The notes under the pieces: model-generated
What the model saw: only the letters and a program-made list of their open reading frames with translations
Database searches by the model: none
Told to the model about the DNA's origin: nothing
Program-made: the position numbers and the translations under genes
In this document: positions 1 to 6,713 of the stretch, piece after piece
How the letters are laid out: every line of letters starts with the position of its first letter
How positions within the stretch are numbered: the stretch's first letter is position 1
NCBI GenBank assembly: GCA_934518555.1
Contig: CAKSXW010000031.1
Span: forward strand, 1-20,937
DNA: 20,937 nucleotides
Direction of reading: 5' to 3'
Source of the DNA: an uncultured Faecalibacterium sp.
Lineage (GTDB): Bacteria > Bacillota > Clostridia > Oscillospirales > Ruminococcaceae

Positions 1-75
1 GTGAAATTGGCAGACACGAGGGACTTAAAATCCCTTTCTGGAGACAGAGTACGGGTTCGACCCCCGTCGGCGGCA
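1..75 (+). tRNA. tRNA-Leu (anticodon UAA), 5' end cut off by the window
   Basis: The sequence starts inside the D arm (GTGAAATTGGCAGACACG). It continues with an anticodon stem GGGA/TCCC around the loop CTTAAAA, giving anticodon TAA. A long class II variable arm follows, then the T arm (ACGGG, TTCGACC, CCCGT at 51-67) and the 3' acceptor strand CGGCGGC (68-74) with discriminator A75. About nine 5' bases, including the other acceptor strand, lie outside the window. CCA is not encoded (A75 is followed by TAAAA), so the tail must be added by tRNA nucleotidyltransferase. The long variable arm and the D-arm sequence are typical of tRNA-Leu. Confidence 0.96.
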
Positions 76-79
76 TAAA

Positions 80-114
80 AGAGCCCGGATACGCATGGTA
101 TCCGGGCTCTTTTT
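80..114 (+). terminator. Intrinsic terminator of the tRNA-Leu unit
   Basis: A perfect 12-bp stem pairs 81-92 with 98-109 around the 5-base loop GCATG and is followed directly by TTTTT (110-114). It starts 5 bases after the tRNA and separates it from the helicase gene. Confidence 0.93.
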
Positions 115-152
115 GCTTCTAAAATGTGGGTGTTTTGTAGGAGAGAAAATGT

Positions 153-2906
153 ATGGATGCACGCACTACCATGATCATTGCAAAGGGGAAATTTGTCACA
201 ACAGATGTGGCAGACTGCATCTACCACAAGGAAAACCATAAATGGGAAATTGTGTTCAAAAGCGGACGAAGATTTTTCTACAACCAACAAAACGTTCTCT
301 ATCTGAAAAGCCCGAGAAATTTGGATCCCCAAAAATATCAGGTGCGCCAGAAGGGAAAGCTACTTGACAACATTGAGTCCATCCTATCGTTTTCGGCAGA
401 AAATGAGGAGTATTGGCACCTTATGTTTTCTACAGGATATGAGCATGATTATGACTGCAGAGAACTTCAAGTTGAAAGGTCGATTCTCGAAAATGGCCGT
501 GCAAAAAATGTGTTCGACTATCTCAAGGAAGCGGCAGATGTGATCAGCGTTCGGGCAGAAGACCAGACGGCAATCTTGACAAAGCAGTACGAGAAAATTG
601 ATTTTTTGAGCAAAGAGACGGCGGCTGCGGTGTATTTGGACCCGTCAGAGTACGAGGAAGGGACAGATCTGCGGTGGGAAGCACCAATCTTTCCATTTGG
701 ATGCAATGAAAGCCAGTTTATGGCAGTTACCAATGCTTTGTCCAATCGCATTAGTGTGATTGAAGGACCTCCGGGCACCGGAAAAACACAGACGATCTTG
801 AATATCATTGCGAACCTGGTGCTGCAAGGGAAAACGGTCCAGGTGGTAAGTAATAACAACTCTGCTATTGAAAACGTGCAAGATAAGCTGTCGAGTACAA
901 AGTACCAGATGGATTTTTTTGTGGCGCTTTTGGGAAAAGACCAGCGAAAAGAAGAATTTTTACAAAAACAGACAGGCCGATACCCGGAGTTGACAAGGTG
1001 GAACGATCTGGGCTATCAGACGTCGGAGTTCTTTGAGAACGTAAGAAACACGTCATTGAAGCTGCAGGGGGTCTTCCGTGACAAAAATCGATTGGCAGAG
1101 CTGTACCAGGAAAGAAGTGAAGTGCAGCTGGAGGCGGAGCACTACGATGCACTTCGCCCTGACTGCCCTTCCGGATGGACAAGGTCTTCAAAGAAGCTGA
1201 CATCTCTCCAGGTTTTACGTTTCATGCAGGAATACATGGACCTGCAGGAACATGGAAACAGAGTTGGACTTCTTCGGTGGTTGAAATGCAGGGTTTGGTA
1301 TGGGATCAATGTGTTGGATCTGCTGCGTGAGAAACCGGCTGATGTGCTGGATAAGCTCCATGAACTGTACTACAGGGACAGGGTCCAGGAATTGGAACGG
1401 GAAATCCAAGCACTGGAAGAAAAGCTGGAGGGCGTAGACGCAGAGTTTCTGATGAATGAATTTACAGAGATGTCTTTGCGTTGTTTCCGTGCGTACCTTG
1501 CCAAGCGATACAGCAAACAGTCCCAGCGTCCTGTATTCTCGAAGGATGCTCTTTGGAAAATGCCGGAGAGCGTTCTCAAAGAATATCCGGTCGTATTGAG
1601 TACGACCTACACAGCACGAAGCAGCTTGGGAAAGAATGCCCGGTTTGACTATGTTATTATGGACGAGGCATCGCAGGTGGATGTGGCCACCGGATGTCTG
1701 GCACTTTCGTGTGCAAGAAATGCGGTGATCGTTGGAGATACAAAGCAGTTGCCAAACGTTATTGCATCGAACCAGAAAAAACATCTTAAAGAACTCTTTG
1801 AGAAGTATGATATTGAAAATGCATACGATTTTTCGCAGTACAGTTTTCTGGAATCGCTCTTTACGCTGATGAAAAACAGGGTCCCCAGAGTGATCCTAAG
1901 AGAACACTACCGATGTCATCCGCTGATCATTGGGTTTTGCAATCAGAAATTTTATAACAACGAGCTGATCGTCATGACACCGGATCATGGGGAAAAAGCA
2001 CTCAAATTGGTGCTGACTGTCCCGGGGCAGCATGAACGAGGCCGAATGAATCAGCGGCAGATCGATGTGATCAAAAAGGATGTTTTGCCGGGTATTGCGG
2101 CTGCAGATACAGAGATCGGTGTGATCGCACCTTACCGGAATCAGGTTTACAAGCTGAAAGAGGAGCTTAACAGACCGGAGATCGACATTTCTACAGTGCA
2201 TAAGTTTCAGGGACGTGAAAAGGACGTGATCGTCTTATCGACGGTGGATGATATTGTGACTCCCTTTTCGGACGATCCGAACTTGTTGAATGTTGCAGTC
2301 TCACGAGCAAAGAAGGAACTGGTCGTAGTTGCATCGGAAATGGAACAGCCTGCAGGCAGCAACACAGGGGAACTGATCGATTATATCCGCTATCATAACT
2401 GCGATGTCCGATACAGCGCAGTTAGTTCGGTGTTTGATTATCTGTATAAGCAATATCGAGATGTGCGTCTGGAGTATCTGCAAAAACGAGGACGGATCTC
2501 AGAATTCGACTCGGAAAATCTGGTTTACCATCTGATCCGAGATGAACTGTATCAGAGAAAAGAACAGGCCTTGGATGTTATTTTTCATCAGCCCCTTTAT
2601 CTCCTGATACGAGATCTGTCAAAGCTGGACGACAGGGAGAAAGCGTTCGTCAATAGTGGATGGTCGCATCTTGATTTCCTGATTTACAACCGTGTGAGCA
2701 AACGGCCAGTCCTTGCCATTGAGGTAGATGGGTACCGCTACCACAAGGAAGGCACAAAACAGGCAGAGCGAGATAAGATAAAGGACTGTATCTTGGCACA
2801 GTATGGGATTCCTTTGGTTCGGTTTGCCACCAATGGCAGTGATGAGGCAGGGGCCCTCTCGGGAACGCTGGATGAAATAATGGGTGCTGGCGTGCAAACG
2901 GACTGA
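153..2906 (+). CDS. SF1 (UPF1/DNA2-like) helicase fused to a C-terminal DUF2726/PD-(D/E)xK-like nuclease domain
   Basis: Predicted ATP-dependent DNA or RNA helicase-nuclease of 917 residues. Residues 1-180 form a beta-rich N-terminal region I do not recognise. SF1 motifs follow in order: Q-motif glutamine Q188, Walker A GPPGTGKT (205-212), a helical insertion (about 250-460), motif II DEAS (504-507), motif III GDTKQLP (528-534), motif IV with REHYRCHP (583-590), motif V VHKFQGRE (682-689) and motif VI VAVSRAK (714-720). The tail (about 835-900) has the DUF2726/Vsr-like pattern HLDF (D841), AIEVDG (E857, D859), a basic/acidic helix and GIPLVRF, typical of an endonuclease-like fold. AGGAGA (139-144) fixes the ATG at 153. 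Base composition is clearly more AT-rich than every other gene here, which suggests transfer. No partner gene is visible. A standalone antiphage role is inference; a housekeeping repair helicase is the alternative. Confidence 0.88.
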   Translation: MDARTTMIIAKGKFVTTDVADCIYHKENHKWEIVFKSGRRFFYNQQNVLYLKSPRNLDPQKYQVRQKGKLLDNIESILSFSAENEEYWHLMFSTGYEHDYDCRELQVERSILENGRAKNVFDYLKEAADVISVRAEDQTAILTKQYEKIDFLSKETAAAVYLDPSEYEEGTDLRWEAPIFPFGCNESQFMAVTNALSNRISVIEGPPGTGKTQTILNIIANLVLQGKTVQVVSNNNSAIENVQDKLSSTKYQMDFFVALLGKDQRKEEFLQKQTGRYPELTRWNDLGYQTSEFFENVRNTSLKLQGVFRDKNRLAELYQERSEVQLEAEHYDALRPDCPSGWTRSSKKLTSLQVLRFMQEYMDLQEHGNRVGLLRWLKCRVWYGINVLDLLREKPADVLDKLHELYYRDRVQELEREIQALEEKLEGVDAEFLMNEFTEMSLRCFRAYLAKRYSKQSQRPVFSKDALWKMPESVLKEYPVVLSTTYTARSSLGKNARFDYVIMDEASQVDVATGCLALSCARNAVIVGDTKQLPNVIASNQKKHLKELFEKYDIENAYDFSQYSFLESLFTLMKNRVPRVILREHYRCHPLIIGFCNQKFYNNELIVMTPDHGEKALKLVLTVPGQHERGRMNQRQIDVIKKDVLPGIAAADTEIGVIAPYRNQVYKLKEELNRPEIDISTVHKFQGREKDVIVLSTVDDIVTPFSDDPNLLNVAVSRAKKELVVVASEMEQPAGSNTGELIDYIRYHNCDVRYSAVSSVFDYLYKQYRDVRLEYLQKRGRISEFDSENLVYHLIRDELYQRKEQALDVIFHQPLYLLIRDLSKLDDREKAFVNSGWSHLDFLIYNRVSKRPVLAIEVDGYRYHKEGTKQAERDKIKDCILAQYGIPLVRFATNGSDEAGALSGTLDEIMGAGVQTD

Positions 2907-2932
2907 TCAGAGACAAGAAAAAAGCAATCCTT

Positions 2933-2950
2933 ACAGTTCGTTCACAGTTC
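2933..2950 (+). repeat. Two 7-bp direct repeats, 11 bp apart, upstream of the hydratase promoter
   Basis: ACAGTTC occurs at 2933-2939 and again at 2944-2950, one helical turn apart and ending about 15 bp before the expected -35 position. This geometry suits an activator or response-regulator half-site pair. No terminator is obvious between the helicase stop (2906) and this repeat, although a small A/T hairpin lies at 2956-2971. Confidence 0.4.
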
Positions 2951-2965
2951 AGTCGGAAAAAGTGC

Positions 2966-2994
2966 TTTTTCTTTCTGGCGTTCCATGTTATAAT
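2966..2994 (+). promoter_or_regulatory. Extended -10 promoter of the hydratase operon
   Basis: A consensus -10 TATAAT (2989-2994) is preceded by TG at 2986-2987 (TGT-TATAAT, extended -10). The -35 region around 2966-2971 (TTTTTC) is poor, as is common for extended -10 promoters. Transcription should start near 3001, giving a leader of about 110 bases. Confidence 0.6.
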
Positions 2995-3004
2995 AAAAAC
3001 TGAC

Positions 3005-3080
3005 TACGGTCCCTGACCGTAAAGCGCAGAGCCTGGAACAACTGGCTCTGCTGGGGCAAAGCCTGCAGCAGTGTGCAGGC
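3005..3080 (+). promoter_or_regulatory. Structured 5' leader with three consecutive stem-loops
   Basis: Three hairpins fill the leader between the predicted start and the ribosome-binding site. The first is 3005-3010 with 3016-3021 (6 bp, loop CCCTG). The second is 3026-3033 with 3044-3051 (8 bp, 10-base loop). The third is 3061-3067 with 3074-3080 (7 bp, loop GCAGTG). No U-tract follows any of them, so they are not simple terminators. The ribosome-binding site (3096-3101) lies in unstructured purine-rich sequence. I cannot assign a known riboswitch class. Confidence 0.5.
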
Positions 3081-3110
3081 GGGAAAATACAAAAAGAGAG
3101 GCGAATCGAG

Positions 3111-5387
3111 ATGTTGGATATGATCAAATGCAGCACCGGCGGTGCGTATTATGCCCGGGGCCAGTGGGTGGCCGCCGATGGCAATGCTCCCCAGGCACTG
3201 GCAGCCCAGGGTTTTGACGCTGATGCCATTGCCAAGGCAGCCACCGGCACCATGGCCTACAGCATTCTGCAGGCCCACAACACCAGCGGCGATGCCGAAA
3301 ACCTGAAGATCAAATTCGATGCCATGGCCAGCCATGACATCACCTTTGTAGGCATCATCCAGACGGCCCGGGCCTCCGGCCTGGAAAAGTTTCCCATTCC
3401 TTACGTGCTCACCAACTGCCACAACAGCCTGTGTGCAGTGGGCGGCACCATCAACGAGGACGACCATCGCTTTGGCCTGTCCGCTGCCCAGAAGTACGGC
3501 GGCATCTTTGTGCCTCCTCACCTGGCAGTCATCCACCAGTATATGCGAGAGCGGTTTGCTGGCTGCGGCAAAATGATCCTGGGCTCCGACTCCCACACCC
3601 GCTACGGTGCTCTGGGCACCATGGCCATCGGCGAGGGCGGCGGCGAGCTGGCAAAGCAGCTGCTGGGCCGTACCTACGACGTGGCTCGCCCGGGCGTGGT
3701 GGCCATCTATCTTACCGGCAGCCTGCCTGCCGGCTGCGGCCCCCACGATGTGGCCATTGCCCTGGTGGGCAAGCTGTTCAAGAGCGGCTATGTGAAGAAC
3801 AAGGTCATGGAGTTCGTGGGCCCTGGCATTGCCTCCCTGCGGCAGGATACCCGGAACGCCATTGACGCCATGACCACCGAGACCACCTGCCTGTCCTCCA
3901 TCTGGGAGACCGACGAGACCACCCGGAAGTTCCTGGCGGTCCACGGCCGTGCCGGGGATTACAAAAAGCTGGCTCCGGCAGACCTGGCCTACTACGACGG
4001 TGTGGTGGAGGTGGACCTTTCTGCCATCCGTCCCATGATCGCCCTGCCCATGCACCCCTCCAATGCCTTCACCATTGAGGAGCTGAACGCCAACCTTCCC
4101 GACATCCTCCACGCTTGCGAGGAGGACGTGCAGAAGCTCATTGGCCGCAAGGACGTGCACCTGGACCTGTGCAGCAAGATCGAAAACGGCAAGCTCCGGG
4201 TGGACCAGGGCGTTATTGCAGGCTGCGCTGGCGGCCTGTATGACAGCATCTACGAGGCTGCCTCCATCCTCAAGGGCCGTACCGGCGGCTGTGGCGATTA
4301 CGCCCTCAGCGTGTACCCCGGCAGCCAGCCCATCATGATGGAGCTGGTGCGTACCGGTGTCATCAGCCAGCTGATGGCCAGCGGTGCCACCGTCCGCACG
4401 GCCTTCTGCGGCCCCTGCTTTGGTGCCGGTGATGTGCCTGCCAACGGGGCATTGTCCATCCGTCACACCACCCGGAACTTCCCCAGCCGGGAGGGTTCCA
4501 AGCCCGGCAACGGCCAGCTGGCAGGGGTGGCCCTGATGGATGCCCGGAGCATCGCAGCCACCACCGCCAACGGCGGCATCTTGACCCCGGCCACCGACAT
4601 TGACTACGATCCCACGGTGCCGGAGTACCAGTACGATGCCTCCAGCTACGATACCCGGGTGTACCAGGGCTTTGGCAAGGGGGACTACGACGCTCTGCTG
4701 AAGCTGGGCCCCAACATCAAGGACTGGCCGGAGATCGCCCCCCTGGGGGACAACCTGCTGCTGAAGGTGGCCTCCTACATCACCGACCCTGTTACCACCA
4801 CCGATGAGCTGATCCCCTCCGGTGAGACTTCCTCTTACCGCTCCAACCCCCTGGGCCTGGCAGAGTTCACCCTCAGCCGCAAGGACCCGGAGTATGTGGG
4901 CCGTGCCAAGGCAGTCCGTGCCGAGGAGCTGGCTCGCCGTGCCGGAGAGGCTCCGGAGGCTCTGCTGGATAAGGTCCATGCGGTGCCTGGCTGCCAGGCT
5001 CTGAGCTGGCAGGACCTGCAGATCGCTTCCACAATCTTTGCAGTCAAGCCCGGTGACGGCTCTGCCCGGGAGCAGGCTGCCAGCTGCCAGCGTGTGCTGG
5101 GGGCCGGGGCCAACATCGTTACCGAGTACGCCACCAAGCGTTACCGCTCCAACCTGATCAACTGGGGCATGCTGCCCCTGCAGCTGGCCGGGGCAACCCC
5201 CTTTGGCCTGGGGGACTACATCCTGATCCCCAATGTGCGTGAGGCACTCAAGGGTGACCTGAAGGACATCAAGGCCTATGTGCTGGGAGATACCGTCCGG
5301 GAGTTCAGCCTGTACATGGCACCCCTGACCCCGGATGAGCGGCAGATCCTGGCAGACGGTTGCCTGATCAACTTCTATAAGCACTAA
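3111..5387 (+). CDS. Aconitase-superfamily hydratase (YbhJ-like)
   Basis: A 758-residue [4Fe-4S] hydro-lyase of the aconitase family, close in length to E. coli YbhJ. The substrate is unknown; reversible hydration/dehydration of a citrate- or isopropylmalate-like acid is expected. Family marks are GSDSHT (158-163) with the following [12 protein letters not shown], three cluster cysteines C372, C433 and C436 (CAGG and CGPC; spacing 61 and 3, close to aconitase's 63 and 3), RNFPSREG after the CGPC, and a C-terminal swivel domain with GSAREQAA and [17 protein letters not shown] (3096-3101) supports the ATG at 3111. It is the first gene of an operon and ends 12 bases before the PHP gene. It could be this organism's only aconitase or a paralogue with another substrate; the sequence does not decide. 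The iron-sulphur cluster fits an anaerobe. Confidence 0.9.
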   Translation: MLDMIKCSTGGAYYARGQWVAADGNAPQALAAQGFDADAIAKAATGTMAYSILQAHNTSGDAENLKIKFDAMASHDITFVGIIQTARASGLEKFPIPYVLTNCHNSLCAVGGTINEDDHRFGLSAAQKYGGIFVPPHLAVIHQYMRERFAGCGKMILGSDSHTRYGALGTMAIGEGGGELAKQLLGRTYDVARPGVVAIYLTGSLPAGCGPHDVAIALVGKLFKSGYVKNKVMEFVGPGIASLRQDTRNAIDAMTTETTCLSSIWETDETTRKFLAVHGRAGDYKKLAPADLAYYDGVVEVDLSAIRPMIALPMHPSNAFTIEELNANLPDILHACEEDVQKLIGRKDVHLDLCSKIENGKLRVDQGVIAGCAGGLYDSIYEAASILKGRTGGCGDYALSVYPGSQPIMMELVRTGVISQLMASGATVRTAFCGPCFGAGDVPANGALSIRHTTRNFPSREGSKPGNGQLAGVALMDARSIAATTANGGILTPATDIDYDPTVPEYQYDASSYDTRVYQGFGKGDYDALLKLGPNIKDWPEIAPLGDNLLLKVASYITDPVTTTDELIPSGETSSYRSNPLGLAEFTLSRKDPEYVGRAKAVRAEELARRAGEAPEALLDKVHAVPGCQALSWQDLQIASTIFAVKPGDGSAREQAASCQRVLGAGANIVTEYATKRYRSNLINWGMLPLQLAGATPFGLGDYILIPNVREALKGDLKDIKAYVLGDTVREFSLYMAPLTPDERQILADGCLINFYKH

Positions 5388-5399
5388 GGAAGGCACTGT

Positions 5400-6260
5400 A
5401 TGTCCTGCGATCTTCATATCCATTCCACCTGCTCCGACGGCGCAGTGCCCATTGAGCGGCTGGCCCCCATTGCGGCCCGTACCGGGCTGCAGGCCATCGC
5501 CCTGTCGGACCACGACACCCTCCTCAGCGCTCAGTACGCCTACCACCACCCCAGCCAGGACGGGGTGCAGCTGATCCCGGCGGTGGAGCTGACGGGCTAC
5601 GACTTTGACCGCCAGCACCGGGTGCACCTGCTGTGCTACTACCCGGACACCGACTGCCCGGCCCTGGTCCAGCACTGCCAGATCATGAAGCAGCGCCGCA
5701 ATGACTGCGCTTTGCAGAGCGCAAAGGAGCTGGAACAGCTGTACCCCCAGTTTACCACCGACCTGGCCTGGGAGACCACCAAGGCCAGCGGTGTGCTGTT
5801 CAAAAGCGGCCTGATGCAGGCCCTGGAGACCCTGGGCCTTACGGACGGCAGCATCTACGGGGAGACCTACCACAAGCTGTTTGGCTGGAACCCCCGGGGC
5901 ATCGTGCTGCACTCCCCGGAGTATCTGCCGGTGCGGCAGGTGCTGGCTACCGCCAAGGCCAGCGGCGGTGCCGTGGTGTTCGCCCACCCTACGGTCTACA
6001 AAAGTATGCCCCTGCTGCGGCAATTGGCGGCAGAGGGAGCCGTGGACGGCATCGAGGTCTGGCACCCCAGCAACAGCCCGGAGGACAGTGCCGAGTGCCT
6101 GGAACTGTGCCGTCAGTACGGCCTGGTGGCCACCGCCGGCACAGACTTCCATGGCCGCAACCACAAACATCCGCATCCCATTGGCACCTGCACCGCCCCG
6201 GACCAGGTGGCGGAACAGCTGTGCGCCATTGCAGAAAAACGTAAAAAAGAGAGGATCTAA
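5400..6260 (+). CDS. PHP-domain phosphoesterase (RNase AM / TrpH / nucleoside 3',5'-bisphosphate phosphatase type)
   Basis: A 286-residue cytoplasmic PHP-family metal hydrolase, near the size of E. coli RNase AM (YciV). Metal-site residues are in family order: DLHIHSTCSD (D4, H6, H8, D13), SDHDT (D37, H38), E63 in AVELTG, H76, FAHPT (H196), EVWHP (E219, H222) and GTDFHG (D249, H251). Residues about 90-180 form the usual inserted helical domain. Relatives release 5'-mononucleotides from short RNAs or dephosphorylate 3',5'-bisphosphonucleotides such as pAp; which applies here is inference. AAGGAAGG (5386-5393) overlaps the stop of the upstream hydratase and fixes the ATG at 5400, so translational coupling is likely. 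The next gene starts 4 bases after the stop. A histidinol phosphatase is less likely because of the inserted domain and context. Confidence 0.88.
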   Translation: MSCDLHIHSTCSDGAVPIERLAPIAARTGLQAIALSDHDTLLSAQYAYHHPSQDGVQLIPAVELTGYDFDRQHRVHLLCYYPDTDCPALVQHCQIMKQRRNDCALQSAKELEQLYPQFTTDLAWETTKASGVLFKSGLMQALETLGLTDGSIYGETYHKLFGWNPRGIVLHSPEYLPVRQVLATAKASGGAVVFAHPTVYKSMPLLRQLAAEGAVDGIEVWHPSNSPEDSAECLELCRQYGLVATAGTDFHGRNHKHPHPIGTCTAPDQVAEQLCAIAEKRKKERI

Positions 6261-6264
6261 AACC

Positions 6265-6528
6265 ATGAGCAAGGAATTTTCCTTCCCCAACAAAGGCACC
6301 TGCTCCAAGCAGACCAACTTTGTGCTGAACGATGACCACACCATCGCATCCATCGAGGTCGTCGGTGGCTGCAACGGCAACCTGAAGGGCATCTGCCAGC
6401 TGGTCACCGGCATGAAGGCCGAGGACGTCATCGCCCGGCTGGACGGCACCCTGTGCGGCTTCCGTGGCACCAGCTGCCCGGACCAGATCGCTCAGAACCT
6501 GAAAAAGGCTCTGGCAGAGATGAACTAA
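6265..6528 (+). CDS. Small TSCPD-domain protein (TIGR03905-like)
   Basis: An 87-residue protein starting MSKEFSFPNKGTCS and carrying the signature TSCPDQIA (69-76). Cysteines C13, C36, C44, C64 and C71 are consistent with the metal or cluster binding suspected for TSCPD domains. The same domain occurs at the C-terminus of B12-dependent ribonucleotide reductases, but the role of the free-standing form is unknown. The ATG at 6265 is chosen because AGAGAGG (6248-6254) lies 10 bases upstream and the family begins here; the frame stays open upstream only as an overlap with the PHP gene. It lies 4 bases after the PHP stop and directly before a strong terminator, so it is the last gene of the hydratase operon. 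Confidence 0.87.
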   Translation: MSKEFSFPNKGTCSKQTNFVLNDDHTIASIEVVGGCNGNLKGICQLVTGMKAEDVIARLDGTLCGFRGTSCPDQIAQNLKKALAEMN

Positions 6529-6552
6529 ACCGCACCGTTCCCAAAAACCCAC

Positions 6553-6600
6553 AGCACCCACAGCAAAAGGGCCTGCCCCAGCTGCTGTGGGTGCTTTTTT
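6553..6600 (+). terminator. Intrinsic terminator of the hydratase-PHP-TSCPD operon
   Basis: A perfect 13-bp stem (6553-6565 with 6583-6595) is followed by a T-tract running to 6600. The 17-base apical segment can form a small GGGC/GCCC inner stem. Confidence 0.93.
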
Positions 6601-6641
6601 GCTTTTCGGCCAGCAGTTCCCATCAGGGTGACAAGAACCAC

Positions 6642-6671
6642 TGATTTTTTCGGCCGGAATGGGGCTATACT
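6642..6671 (+). promoter_or_regulatory. Possible promoter of the Clp ATPase gene
   Basis: TATACT (6666-6671) is a good -10 about 43 bases before the start codon. The -35 region (around 6642-6647, TGATTT) is weak. I see neither a CIRCE nor a CtsR heptad repeat (GGTCAAA type) here, so heat-shock control of this gene is not supported by the sequence. Confidence 0.35.
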
Positions 6672-6713
6672 TTACCTGCAATATCATTGGAACACAGGGC
6701 AAGGAGCAGGCAG

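Noticed and set aside
3051..3080. c-di-GMP-I riboswitch, suggested by GGCAAAGCC
   Set aside because: The second helix is far too short and the paired GGCAAACC segment and tetraloop receptor are missing.
2907..3110. Downstream attachment-site copy of the tRNA-Leu 3' end
   Set aside because: I searched by eye for repeats of the T arm and acceptor end (51-75) after the helicase and found none, so site-specific integration at this tRNA is not demonstrated; no integrase is present.
2988..6470. Minus-strand open frame of over 1100 codons opposite the hydratase operon
   Set aside because: It is antisense to three well-supported genes. Strong G/C preference at third codon positions on the plus strand removes stop codons from one antisense frame. 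The translation is low-complexity G/V/H/Q-rich with no recognisable domain.
6687..6713. TTG start for the Clp ATPase nine codons upstream
   Set aside because: No ribosome-binding site precedes it, while AAGGAG is ideally placed for the ATG at 6714, where Clp N domains normally begin.
6601..6713. CtsR operator or CIRCE upstream of the Clp ATPase
   Set aside because: Neither the GGTCAAA-type heptad repeat nor the CIRCE arms are present.
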